Part shown: piece after piece, positions 16,288 through 24,691 of the stretch
Layout of the letters: the number at the start of each line of letters is the position of its first letter
Numbering within the stretch: the stretch's first letter is position 1
From: Tatumella terrea
GTDB taxonomy: Bacteria; Pseudomonadota; Gammaproteobacteria; Enterobacterales; Enterobacteriaceae
Assembly (NCBI RefSeq): GCF_039523755.1
Contig: NZ_BAAAFX010000006.1
Location: 62,001-126,000 of the forward strand
DNA length: 64,000 nt
Direction of reading: 5' to 3'
Made by a program: the position numbers and the translations under genes
Notes under the pieces: generated by a model
Told to the model about the DNA's origin: nothing
Database searches by the model: none
Seen by the model: the letters and a program-made list of their open reading frames with translations, nothing else

Positions 16288-19200
16288 TCACTCGCCGGTT
16301 TTCGTCACCGGTGCGGTGGCATGATGGGTAGCAGCATGACCACCCGCTGAACCTTTACCGGTAAACGCGTATTGAGGACGGACCCAATCGCTGTGCGGCA
16401 GAGGTTCCGGTTGCCATTCCGGCGCCGGAGCTTTGGTCATCGGTGCCGTTGCGTGGTAACGGTAACGCGCAGTGGCTGAGCTATCAGACGGTGCGGCTGT
16501 CTTAACAGGTGCAGCTGCCTTCACAGGCTCTGCGGTCTCAACAGGCGCTGCTGCTTTAACAGGTTCTGCTGTCTCAACAGATGCTTCCGTCATCGCGGCC
16601 TGCGGTGCAGGTACGTTCGTCTGAACCGGTGATGGCTCTTCAGCTTCTGCCGGCGGTACTGCAGCCTGCTCAGTCTGAGGGGCTTCAACAGGGGCGATCG
16701 TTTCAGCAACCCCATGTTCTGCGACCGGTGCGGAGGCCACCTCAGTGTCGGTCTGGCTGACGGCCGGTGTTTCTTCGGCGACAGCCGTCACATCGATAAC
16801 CTCGGCTTCGCTGACCGGAGTGACGGTGTCAACGTCATGCTTCTCTGCCACCACGGCGTTGGTTTCTGCAACATCCGCGGCTTGCTCAGGTAAGGCCTGA
16901 GGTTCTGCCGGCGTCGCGGTGACTGCAGGAGCCCGGGTTTCTGTCTGCGGAGCAACTTCAGCAACCTCAGTCGCCGTATGCTGTGTTTCTGTCTCTGCCT
17001 GAACTGCCGGCAGATCGTAACGGATCCAGACTTTACCTGATGCCATTTCCGGGGAGGCTGCGGCCGTCTCCAGTGGCATTGGTGACTGCTGCGGGTAACG
17101 CTCATCACGGTAACGACGACGACGCTGACCACTGACACGCAGGTGACGTGGTGAACGGCGTGAACGGCGCGGGATATTCGCGTTATTGTCGCGGCTGTCT
17201 GCGGACACTTCATGGCTGGTTTCGCTGGCAGTCTCTTCCGGAGCGACCGGTGAGGTTTCGACGACCGGCGTTTCAGCCACCTGATCCTCTGCAGAAACAT
17301 AGCGGACTTTCTGTGTCAGCTTACGTTGCTGACGACGCGCCGTCACCTGAACCTGTTCTTCATCACGGGCCGGTTGCTCTGTCTCTGTTTCCGGAGCAGC
17401 GACGACGGCTTTTTCTGCCGCGTTGTCGGCCTGTTGCTGACGACGTTCTTCCTGACGACGACGCTGGCGTTCAGCGCGTTGTTCGCGACGCTGTTGCTCA
17501 CGCTGCTGACGGGCTTCTTCGCTCAGTGGCTGACGAGGTTCAGCGGTTGTGTCACGATTCTCAGTCGCAGCCGCATTACGGCGGTTGTTACGGCGATTAT
17601 CGTCACGGTTATTCGCGTTCTCGCTGTTTCGGTCATTGTTGCGTGTCTGGCGGTCATTACGCTCATTGCGGTCATTACGCTCGTTGCGGTCATTACGCTC
17701 ATTGCGGTCATTACGCTCGTTGCGGTCATTACGCTCGTTGCGGTCATTACGCTCGTTACGGTCATTACGCTCGTTACGGTTATTGTTGTTACGGCGATTA
17801 GTCCGACGGTCATTACGATTACCGGAGGTATTTTCACGGGAACGTTCCGGCGTCGCTGCTTTTTCCGGTGCCACAGTCGCCGCAGGGGTTTCTTTTTCCT
17901 GAGTGGCGCCGCCAAACAGATTTTTCAGCCCGCTGACCAGACGACTGAAGAAACATGACGCTTTGGCGGGGGTTTCCTGCTCTTTACCGGTCGTCACGGC
18001 GGCACGACTTTGGGCAGCCACGGATTCTGTGACCGCCGGAGGTGCTTCCTGAATGGCAAAGGCGGCCAGAGCCGGTTGCTCCGGACGACGGCGCTCTGCC
18101 GGCTCTTCATCAGAGATAGATGCGATTTCAACTTCATGCAGTTTCGGCAGGTGATAGCTGAGCGTCTTAGTCTCTTCACCTTTACGTACACGCAGCACCG
18201 AATAGTGCGGGGTTTCCATGCGCTCATCAGGAACGATGATGGTACGTACACCCCCCTGGCGGGTTTCAATGGCATTAACCGCTTCACGTTTTTCGTTCAG
18301 CAGGTAAGAGGCAATCTGGACCGGCACAATGGCATGAACTTCTTTGGTATTTTCTTTCAGCGCTTCTTCTTCGATCAGGCGCAGAATAGACAGAGAAAGT
18401 GACTCGTTGTCACGCACTGTACCGGTACCACTGCAACGCGGGCAAACGTGGTGGCTGGACTCACCCAGTGACGGGCTGAGACGTTGGCGGGACATTTCCA
18501 GTAAGCCGAAGCGTGAAATATGGCTGATCTGAATACGGGCGCGATCCTGACGTACCGCTTCACGCAGGCGATTTTCCACCGCACGCTGGTGGCGTACCGG
18601 GGTCATATCGATAAAGTCGATAACAATCAGGCCACCCAGGTCACGTAAGCGCAACTGGCGGGCGATTTCGTCTGCCGCTTCCAGGTTGGTATTGTAGGCC
18701 GTTTCTTCAATATCACCACCGCGGGTTGCACGGGCGGAGTTGATATCGATAGCCGTCAGGGCCTCGGTGCTGTCGATAACAATCGAGCCACCGGAAGGTA
18801 ACCGGACTTCACGCTGAAAAGCGGATTCGATCTGCGATTCGATTTGGTAGTGGCTGAACAGCGGAATTTCACCGGTATACAGTTTGATTTTGCTGCTGAA
18901 GTCAGGGCGGCCGAGTGCAGCGATGTGCTGACGTGCCAGTTCCAGAACTTTTGGGTTATCGATAAGAATTTCACCGATATCCTGGCGCAGGTAATCACGG
19001 AAGGCGCGGACAATGACATTACTTTCCTGATGGATCAGGAAAGGTGCAGGGCGGTTTTCTGCCGCTTTTTTAATGGCATCCCAGTGTTTCAGACGGAAGC
19101 TGAGATCCCATTGCAGAGCTTCTGCGGATTTGCCGACACCGGCGGTACGTACGATCAATCCCATGCCTTCCGGCAGTTCCAGCGAGGAGAGCGCTTCTTT

Positions 19201-19653
19201 CAGCTCAGTACGATCGTCACCTTCGATACGACGGGAGATCCCACCGGCCCGCGGGTTGTTCGGCATCAGTACCAGATAGCTTCCCGCCAGGCTGATAAAG
19301 GTGGTCAGCGCAGCGCCTTTGTTACCACGTTCTTCTTTATCAATCTGAACAATGACTTCCTGACCTTCACGTAACACGTCTTTAATATTCGGACGACCGT
19401 GCATGGAGTAATTGGCAGGAAAATATTCGCGGGAGATTTCTTTGAGAGGAAGGAAACCGTGACGTTCAGCACCGTAATCAACAAATGCCGCTTCAAGGCT
19501 GGGTTCAATTCGGGTGATTTTACCTTTGTAGATATTCGCTTTTTTCTGCTCATGACCCGGGCTTTCGATATCCAGGTCATACAGGCGCTGTCCATCCACC
19601 AGGGCGACACGCAACTCTTCCTGCTGAGTTGCGTTTATTAACATTCTTTTCAT
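16288..19653 (-). CDS. rne: Ribonuclease E
   Basis: RNase E is the essential endonuclease that starts mRNA decay and processes rRNA and tRNA, and it scaffolds the degradosome. The 1121-residue protein (E. coli 1061) has a nearly identical N-terminal catalytic half. This includes the S1 domain, the DNase I-like active site with Asp303 (AIDINSARATRGG) and Asp346 (VIDFIDM), and the zinc-link CPRC near 404-407. The disordered C-terminal half keeps the arginine-rich RNA-binding block (RRSRRSPRHLRVSGQRRRRY) and the final HSDWVRPQYAFTGKG segment that binds PNPase. The extra length lies in NERNDR repeats and Ala/Pro/Glu/Val-rich repeats. Confidence 0.98.
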   Translation of the reverse strand: MKRMLINATQQEELRVALVDGQRLYDLDIESPGHEQKKANIYKGKITRIEPSLEAAFVDYGAERHGFLPLKEISREYFPANYSMHGRPNIKDVLREGQEVIVQIDKEERGNKGAALTTFISLAGSYLVLMPNNPRAGGISRRIEGDDRTELKEALSSLELPEGMGLIVRTAGVGKSAEALQWDLSFRLKHWDAIKKAAENRPAPFLIHQESNVIVRAFRDYLRQDIGEILIDNPKVLELARQHIAALGRPDFSSKIKLYTGEIPLFSHYQIESQIESAFQREVRLPSGGSIVIDSTEALTAIDINSARATRGGDIEETAYNTNLEAADEIARQLRLRDLGGLIVIDFIDMTPVRHQRAVENRLREAVRQDRARIQISHISRFGLLEMSRQRLSPSLGESSHHVCPRCSGTGTVRDNESLSLSILRLIEEEALKENTKEVHAIVPVQIASYLLNEKREAVNAIETRQGGVRTIIVPDERMETPHYSVLRVRKGEETKTLSYHLPKLHEVEIASISDEEPAERRRPEQPALAAFAIQEAPPAVTESVAAQSRAAVTTGKEQETPAKASCFFSRLVSGLKNLFGGATQEKETPAATVAPEKAATPERSRENTSGNRNDRRTNRRNNNNRNERNDRNERNDRNERNDRNERNDRNERNDRNERNDRNERNDRQTRNNDRNSENANNRDDNRRNNRRNAAATENRDTTAEPRQPLSEEARQQREQQRREQRAERQRRRQEERRQQQADNAAEKAVVAAPETETEQPARDEEQVQVTARRQQRKLTQKVRYVSAEDQVAETPVVETSPVAPEETASETSHEVSADSRDNNANIPRRSRRSPRHLRVSGQRRRRYRDERYPQQSPMPLETAAASPEMASGKVWIRYDLPAVQAETETQHTATEVAEVAPQTETRAPAVTATPAEPQALPEQAADVAETNAVVAEKHDVDTVTPVSEAEVIDVTAVAEETPAVSQTDTEVASAPVAEHGVAETIAPVEAPQTEQAAVPPAEAEEPSPVQTNVPAPQAAMTEASVETAEPVKAAAPVETAEPVKAAAPVKTAAPSDSSATARYRYHATAPMTKAPAPEWQPEPLPHSDWVRPQYAFTGKGSAGGHAATHHATAPVTKTGE
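16493..16587 (-). repeat. Short in-gene repeat near the rne 3' end
   Basis: The RNase E protein repeats AEPVKAAAPVETAEPVKAAAP and then APVKTAAP near its C-terminus. The DNA copies of this roughly 36-bp unit are nearly identical, pointing to recent tandem duplication inside the disordered tail, just before the conserved PNPase-binding end. Confidence 0.7.
17651..17776 (-). repeat. Seven-copy 18-bp repeat inside rne (NERNDR)
   Basis: Seven consecutive 18-bp units encode NERNDR (six residues each) in the disordered half of RNase E. Units are identical except at one or two bases, mainly CATTG versus CGTTG. This is a microsatellite-like array in the arginine-rich region and a likely site of length variation between strains. 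Confidence 0.9.
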
Positions 19654-20213
19654 TTATAAGTACTCGTCATTTTTTCATAAGTGACTCAGCTGTGGGCATC
19701 ATTGCCCCGGACGAAAATAAACCGATGGCTCCGTGGCTTATTGCAATCACGTCAGCCTCACGGCTGTCGATCGCTAAAGGAGCGCAAATAATGTCGGAGG
19801 TGAGGTTTCTCATCGAAACCGCGACCGGAAGGATGTCAGCTGCATGAAAAACAGTGGCAGGTCCCCCCCTACGTCCGGGCTACAACCCGCAGCCCGCTAA
19901 GTGCCTGAGTTAACATTACGTCTTATGCCATTGCTGCGTGTCTGTTTAATCCGGCAAAAATTTCTGCTTCATGTTTCTTTTATTCCGGATTTCCGGAAAA
20001 AGAAACCAGAGCATTATTCCATTGCTGGCCTTAATATAGCAAGGTGACTTTCACTGCGAAGATCACTTTATTTGTTATTTATTTGATCTGCTGAACAGGC
20101 AGCCCCGGCGACAGGACAAAAAGGAAACGCATTGCCGATGAATTGACCAGCGTGCTCGCGGGCCGGTGACAAAAAAGTAGCACTCAGGAATAACTCTCTT
20201 TAGAATTGCACCC
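19654..20213. promoter_or_regulatory. Divergent rne/rluC region with long rne leader
   Basis: This 560-bp gap separates rne (minus) from rluC (plus). In E. coli the rne message has a leader of about 360 nt whose hairpins are bound by RNase E for self-regulation. The minus strand here has a candidate hairpin, GGGCT-GCGGGTTGT-AGCCC (about 19876-19895), and a G-rich stretch after it. A further 200 bp next to rluC is AT-rich and probably holds the promoters. No protein gene is seen. Confidence 0.55.
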
Positions 20214-21170
20214 ATGAAAAATGAGAACCCGGGCGTACAATTTGTCGCCATCACGGCGGAAAACGCCGGACAACGTATCGATAACTTTTTGCGCACCTTT
20301 CTGAAAGGGGTACCGAAAAGTATGATTTACCGTATTTTGCGTAAAGGTGAAGTACGGGTAAACAAAAAGCGGATCAAACCTGAATATAAACTGGAGGAAG
20401 GTGACGATATCCGTATCCCGCCGGTTCGGGTCTCCGGGCAAGAAGCGCCTGAAGTCTCCCCTAAGCTCGACAAAGTGGCACAACTGGAGCGGGCCGTTAT
20501 CTATGAAGACGAAGCGATTCTGGTACTGAACAAGCCTTCCGGTACCGCAGTGCATGGAGGCAGTGGCCTGAACTTCGGCGTGATCGAAGGGTTACGAGCT
20601 TTGCGTCCTGATGCCCGTTTTCTGGAGCTGGTGCACCGTCTGGATCGCGATACCTCCGGCGTCCTGCTGATCGCCAAAAAACGCTCGGCATTACGTTCTC
20701 TGCATGAGCAGCTCCGTGAGAAGGGGATGCAAAAAGATTATCTGGCACTGGTCCGTGGCCAGTGGCCATCGCATACCAAATCGGTGAAAGCGCCACTGTT
20801 AAAAAATATTTTACAGAGCGGTGAGCGGGTGGTGCGGGTCAGCAGTGAAGGGAAACCCTCTGAGACGCGTTTTAAAGTGGAAGAGCGCTACCAGCATGGC
20901 AGTCTGGTTAAAGCCAGCCCGATCACCGGGCGTACGCATCAGATCCGTGTGCATACTCTGCATGCCGGACACCCGATAGCCTTTGATGATCGTTATGGTG
21001 ACAGTGAGTTTGACCGGCAGCTGGCGAAAACCGGACTCAACCGGCTTTTCCTGCACGCGGCCGCCATTACCTTTACCCATCCGTCGACGGGCGAAACATT
21101 ACGTCTGGAAGCGCCGATGGATGAAAAACTGCGTCGTTGCCTGGCGATCCTGCGTCAGGATAAACCGTAA
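20214..21170 (+). CDS. rluC: 23S rRNA pseudouridine synthase RluC
   Basis: RluC makes pseudouridine at positions 955, 2504 and 2580 of 23S rRNA (E. coli numbering). The 318-residue protein (E. coli 319) has an N-terminal S4 RNA-binding domain (AGQRIDNFLRTFLKGVPKSM) and the catalytic motif LVHRLDRDTSGVLLIAKK with the nucleophilic Asp. The RTHQIRVH motif and the C-terminal FLHAA block follow. No Shine-Dalgarno sequence precedes the ATG; a TAGAAT hexamer ends only 7 nt upstream. Confidence 0.97.
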   Translation: MKNENPGVQFVAITAENAGQRIDNFLRTFLKGVPKSMIYRILRKGEVRVNKKRIKPEYKLEEGDDIRIPPVRVSGQEAPEVSPKLDKVAQLERAVIYEDEAILVLNKPSGTAVHGGSGLNFGVIEGLRALRPDARFLELVHRLDRDTSGVLLIAKKRSALRSLHEQLREKGMQKDYLALVRGQWPSHTKSVKAPLLKNILQSGERVVRVSSEGKPSETRFKVEERYQHGSLVKASPITGRTHQIRVHTLHAGHPIAFDDRYGDSEFDRQLAKTGLNRLFLHAAAITFTHPSTGETLRLEAPMDEKLRRCLAILRQDKP

Positions 21171-21181
21171 TCGTCTTTCCT

Positions 21182-21201
21182 GCCGGGGAACACCCCCCGG
21201 C
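21182..21201. terminator. Hairpin between convergent rluC and yceF
   Basis: GCCGGGG-AACACC-CCCCGGC gives a 7-bp GC-only stem in the 47-bp gap between convergent stop codons. It lacks a T-run, so it is a weak or rho-assisted terminator for either strand. Confidence 0.5.
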
Positions 21202-21217
21202 GGCCTCCGGGGCGGGC

Positions 21218-21805
21218 TTAATCTGTCAGCGGATTGATGCCCGCGTCACGCAGAAATTCCCCGAGAGCAATCAGCGGTAACCCGACCAACGTATTGGGGT
21301 CTCTGCCCTGTAACTTTTCAAACAAACTGATCCCCAGCCCTTCCGCTTTGAAGCTCCCCGCGCATTGTAAGGGCTTTTCCTTCGCGACGTAGCCCGCGAT
21401 TTCCACGGTCGTAAGAGAGCGGAAAGTGACATCAAAGGTTTCACAGCATTGCCAGAATTGACGGCGTCGTGAACAGTAGACCGCAAGTCCGGTATAAAAA
21501 GTGACGGTGTTCCCGCTGGCGGCTTTCAGTTGCTGTATGGCGCGTTCTTCTGTGTGAGGTTTGCCGAGGAACTGACCGTTCAGCACACCCGTCTGGTCAG
21601 AACCGATGATAAGAGTATCAGGCCAGGACTCAGCCAGGGCCAGCGCCTTATGTTTTGCCAGCCGGATCACCAGCTGTTCTGCGGTTTCGCCGTCCTGTGC
21701 GGTTTCATCAATTTCCGGCGCCGCCCACTGAAAGGGCAGGCCAAGTTTTTCGAGAATGGCGCGACGAAAAGGGGAGGAGGATGCAAGTAACAGTGCTTGT
21801 TTCAT
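21218..21805 (-). CDS. yceF: 7-methyl-GTP pyrophosphatase (Maf-like YceF)
   Basis: YceF is a Maf-family nucleotide pyrophosphatase that hydrolyses m7GTP, a house-cleaning activity. The 195-residue protein (E. coli 194) has the Maf signatures LASSSPFRRAILEKL at the N-terminus and IIGSDQTGVLNGQFLGKP in the middle. The acidic EGLGISLFEKLQGRDPNTLVGLP block follows. It lies opposite rluC and divergent from yceD, exactly as in E. coli. Confidence 0.95.
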   Translation of the reverse strand: MKQALLLASSSPFRRAILEKLGLPFQWAAPEIDETAQDGETAEQLVIRLAKHKALALAESWPDTLIIGSDQTGVLNGQFLGKPHTEERAIQQLKAASGNTVTFYTGLAVYCSRRRQFWQCCETFDVTFRSLTTVEIAGYVAKEKPLQCAGSFKAEGLGISLFEKLQGRDPNTLVGLPLIALGEFLRDAGINPLTD

Positions 21806-21908
21806 ATTTTTTTCATTATCTGTAGCGAATTGAACGTTCTCATTTTAAACTATCCGCCGCACCGGATGCGAATATTGGGTGAAAGATGCCTGAAAACGGC
21901 CTTTTTCT

Positions 21909-21937
21909 TTGACTCTCTGACATTACAAAGTTAATAT
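21909..21937 (+). promoter_or_regulatory. Sigma-70 promoter of yceD-rpmF-plsX
   Basis: TTGACT (21909-21914) and TAATAT (21932-21937) are separated by exactly 17 nt, five-of-six matches to both consensus boxes. Initiation would be expected about 21943-21945, only 2-4 nt before the yceD ATG at 21947, so transcripts would be nearly leaderless. Confidence 0.75.
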
Positions 21938-21946
21938 GCGCGCCCT

Positions 21947-22468
21947 ATGCAAAAGGTAAAATTACCCCTGACACTGGATCTGCTCCGTTCTGCTCAGAAA
22001 CGCCTTGATTATCATGGCGTCTATACTCCTGAACTCACGGAACGTATTGCGGCCTCAGTTGTGAGTGTGGACAGTGATGTAGAATGCACCATGAGTTTTG
22101 CAATCGATAACCAGCGCCTTGCGGTGCTGAAGGGCACGGCCGGAGTTGAGGTCACCCTGCGTTGTCAGCGTTGCAATAACACGTTTCCGCACACTGTAAA
22201 CGTAAGTTATACCTTCAGTCCTGTCCGTAATGACGAACAGGCGGAGGCGCTACCGGAAGGTTACGAGCCAGTTGAAGTCGATGAGTATGGCGAAATCGAT
22301 TTGCTCGCGGTCATCGAGGATGAAATTATCCTCGCATTGCCTGTCGTTCCGGTGCATGATTCTGAACACTGTGAAGTGTCCGACGCGGATATGGTCTTTG
22401 GTGAATTGCCTGCAGAGGCAGAGAAACCAAACCCGTTTGCCGTATTAGCCAGTTTAAAGCGTAAGTAA
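21947..22468 (+). CDS. yceD: YceD (23S rRNA accumulation protein, DUF177)
   Basis: YceD/DUF177 is a conserved protein always linked to rpmF and implicated in 23S rRNA accumulation. It has 173 residues (same as E. coli) and starts MQKVKLPLTLDLLRSAQKRLDYHGV. The central CQRCNNTF pair of cysteines may bind a metal. The acidic half ends with ADMVFGELPAEAEKPNPFAVLASLKRK-type residues. No Shine-Dalgarno sequence precedes the ATG, and a strong promoter ends 9 nt upstream. rpmF follows after 14 nt. Confidence 0.95.
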   Translation: MQKVKLPLTLDLLRSAQKRLDYHGVYTPELTERIAASVVSVDSDVECTMSFAIDNQRLAVLKGTAGVEVTLRCQRCNNTFPHTVNVSYTFSPVRNDEQAEALPEGYEPVEVDEYGEIDLLAVIEDEIILALPVVPVHDSEHCEVSDADMVFGELPAEAEKPNPFAVLASLKRK

Positions 22469-22482
22469 TAGGAGTAAGGTCC

Positions 22483-22653
22483 ATGGCCGTACAACAGAAT
22501 AAACCCACCCGTTCTAAGCGTGGTATGCGCCGTTCTCACGATGCGCTGACCACTACCACTCTGTCAGTAGATAAAGTTTCCGGCGAAACTCATCTGCGTC
22601 ACCACATGACTGCCGACGGTTACTACCGTGGTCGCAAGGTCATCACTAAGTAA
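22483..22653 (+). CDS. rpmF: 50S ribosomal protein L32
   Basis: L32 is a small protein of the large ribosomal subunit. The frame gives 56 residues beginning MAVQQNKPTRSKRGMRRSHD and ending GYYRGRKVITK, one residue shorter than in E. coli (57). The deletion is in the ALTTTTLSVDK segment. A GGAG lies 9 nt upstream of the ATG. The yceD-rpmF-plsX order links ribosome and membrane-lipid synthesis. Confidence 0.97.
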   Translation: MAVQQNKPTRSKRGMRRSHDALTTTTLSVDKVSGETHLRHHMTADGYYRGRKVITK

Positions 22654-22680
22654 TTTCTTGCTGCGACGCAAGGCGTTACT

Positions 22681-23721
22681 TTGACACGTTTGACCCTGGC
22701 AGTTGATGCCATGGGCGGGGATTTCGGTCCTCCCGTGACGGTGCCTGCTGCATTGCAGGCACTGGCCTCACATTCGCAACTTGAACTTCTTTTAGTCGGT
22801 TATCCCGACGAAATTCAGCCATTACTAGCCAGAGCGGATTCTGCGTTACGACAGCGGGTGCATATTGTCCCGGCTGAGTCGGTTATTGCCAGTGATGCTA
22901 TACCTTCCGTTGCCATGCGTCACAGCCACGGATCTTCAATGCGCATCGCATTGGAACTCTTAAAAGAAGGGCGGGCTGATGCCTGCATCAGTGCCGGGAA
23001 TACCGGTGCCCTGATGGGGCTGGCCACCTTGTTATTACGGCCGCTTGACAATATTAAGCGACCGGCACTGGTCTCAGTGGTTCCCCATATTCATCAGGGG
23101 CGCACCGTGCTGCTGGACCTCGGAGCGAATGCCAGCGCAGACAGCACCATGCTGGTCCAGTTTGCAATGATGGGCGCAGTGCTGGCCGAAGAAGTGATGG
23201 GGATAAAAACCCCGCGCGTTGCCCTGCTGAATATCGGGCAGGAGGCCAGTAAAGGGCCACGGCATATCCGTGATGCCGCCAGAAGGATACGCTTACTCGA
23301 CGGACTCAATTACGTCGGTTTTCTGGAAGGCAGCGATTTGCTAAGTGGCAAAACAGATGTTTTAGTGTGTGATGGCTTCGCAGGAAATGTCTCACTGAAA
23401 ACTATGGAAGGTGTGATAAAAACATTTCTGACCCTGATGACAGGGACAGGACAGACAATGAAGCGATCATGGTGGCGTCACCTGGTTGTCCGTAGTATGA
23501 AGGGACGTCTGATGAAGCGTTTTGGCGAAATCGACCCCGATCAGTATAACGGTGCATCCCTGTTAGGATTGCCCGGAATTGTTATTAAGAGTCATGGTGC
23601 CGCAAGTGAGCGAGCCTTCGCCGTTGCCATCGAACACGCGATTCAGGCGGTGATCCGTAATATCCCTGAAAAAATTTCGGTTCGGCTTGATACAGTACTA
23701 GCCAGGAGTGACATAGCCTAG
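22681..23721 (+). CDS. plsX: Phosphate acyltransferase PlsX
   Basis: PlsX converts acyl-ACP and phosphate to acyl-phosphate, the first step of phosphatidic acid synthesis in the PlsX/Y route. The protein has 346 residues starting at TTG 22681 (MTRLTLAVDAMGGDFGP). The rare start is supported by family alignment, and E. coli plsX also uses TTG. Typical blocks are VSAGNTGALMGLATLLL, LDLGANASADSTMLVQFA and DGFAGNVSLKTMEGV. Its stop touches the fabH ATG. Confidence 0.96.
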   Translation: MTRLTLAVDAMGGDFGPPVTVPAALQALASHSQLELLLVGYPDEIQPLLARADSALRQRVHIVPAESVIASDAIPSVAMRHSHGSSMRIALELLKEGRADACISAGNTGALMGLATLLLRPLDNIKRPALVSVVPHIHQGRTVLLDLGANASADSTMLVQFAMMGAVLAEEVMGIKTPRVALLNIGQEASKGPRHIRDAARRIRLLDGLNYVGFLEGSDLLSGKTDVLVCDGFAGNVSLKTMEGVIKTFLTLMTGTGQTMKRSWWRHLVVRSMKGRLMKRFGEIDPDQYNGASLLGLPGIVIKSHGAASERAFAVAIEHAIQAVIRNIPEKISVRLDTVLARSDIA

Positions 23722-24675
23722 ATGTTTAGCAAAATTATTGGTACGGGCAGCTATCTGCCTCAACAGGTTCGCACCAATGCCGATCTGGAGAAAATGGTAG
23801 AGACCTCAGACGAGTGGATTGTCACCCGGACAGGTATTCGTGAACGACGTATTGCCGCTGCCGATGAAACGGTCGCGACAATGGGCGTGACCGCGGCGCA
23901 GAATGCGCTGCAGATGGCCGGGATCGATGCCAATGACATCGGGCTTATCATTGTCGCCACCACTTCGTCGTCACATGCCTTCCCAAGTTCAGCCTGTATG
24001 ATCCAGCAGCAATTAGGGATCCGGGATTGCGCAGCCTTCGATCTGGCGGCGGCCTGTGCCGGTTTTACCTATGCACTTAGCGTGGCCGACCAGTACGTGA
24101 AAAGCGGCGCGATCAAAAATGCGCTGGTGATCGGGTCAGATACCTTATCCCGCACGCTGGACCCTGCAGATCGCGGTACCGTTATCCTGTTCGGCGACGG
24201 TGCCGGAGCGGTGGTGCTGGGTGCCAGTGAAGAGCAGGGCATTATCTCTACCCATTTACATGCCGACGGTAATTACGGTCAGTTGCTGACGCTGCCTAAC
24301 CAGGCGCGTGATGAGGCGGCAGAACCGGCTTATCTGACGATGGCAGGTAATGAAGTCTTCAAGGTTGCCGTTACTGAACTGGCTCATATCGTTGAAGAAA
24401 CGCTGACGGCGAATAATATTGACCGTCAGGAACTTGACTGGCTGGTGCCACATCAGGCGAATTTACGCATCATCAATGCCACGGCGAAAAAGCTGGGCAT
24501 GGGGATGGATAAAGTCGTGGTTACGCTGGACCGTCACGGGAACACCTCGGCCGCTTCTGTGCCGACGGCCCTCGATGAAGCCGTGCGTGACGGCCGTATT
24601 AAGCCAGGCCAACTGGTGCTGCTGGAAGCCTTTGGTGGCGGGTTCACCTGGGGTTCAGCGTTAGTTCGTTTTTGA
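23722..24675 (+). CDS. fabH: 3-oxoacyl-ACP synthase III FabH
   Basis: FabH starts fatty acid synthesis by condensing acetyl-CoA with malonyl-ACP. The protein has 317 residues, as in E. coli. The Cys-His-Asn triad is present: Cys112 in DLAAACAGFTYAL, His244 in WLVPHQANLRI and Asn274 in DRHGNTSAASVP. The C-terminal GGGFTWGSALVRF is intact. It begins directly at the plsX stop codon, and fabD follows after 16 nt. Confidence 0.98.
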   Translation: MFSKIIGTGSYLPQQVRTNADLEKMVETSDEWIVTRTGIRERRIAAADETVATMGVTAAQNALQMAGIDANDIGLIIVATTSSSHAFPSSACMIQQQLGIRDCAAFDLAAACAGFTYALSVADQYVKSGAIKNALVIGSDTLSRTLDPADRGTVILFGDGAGAVVLGASEEQGIISTHLHADGNYGQLLTLPNQARDEAAEPAYLTMAGNEVFKVAVTELAHIVEETLTANNIDRQELDWLVPHQANLRIINATAKKLGMGMDKVVVTLDRHGNTSAASVPTALDEAVRDGRIKPGQLVLLEAFGGGFTWGSALVRF

Positions 24676-24691
24676 TAGACAGGAACTCGAA

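Noticed and set aside
17549..17902. Long open frames opposite rne encoding Leu-Arg-Ser repeats
   Set aside because: They are the antisense reading of the NERNDR repeat array and have no ribosome site or family resemblance.
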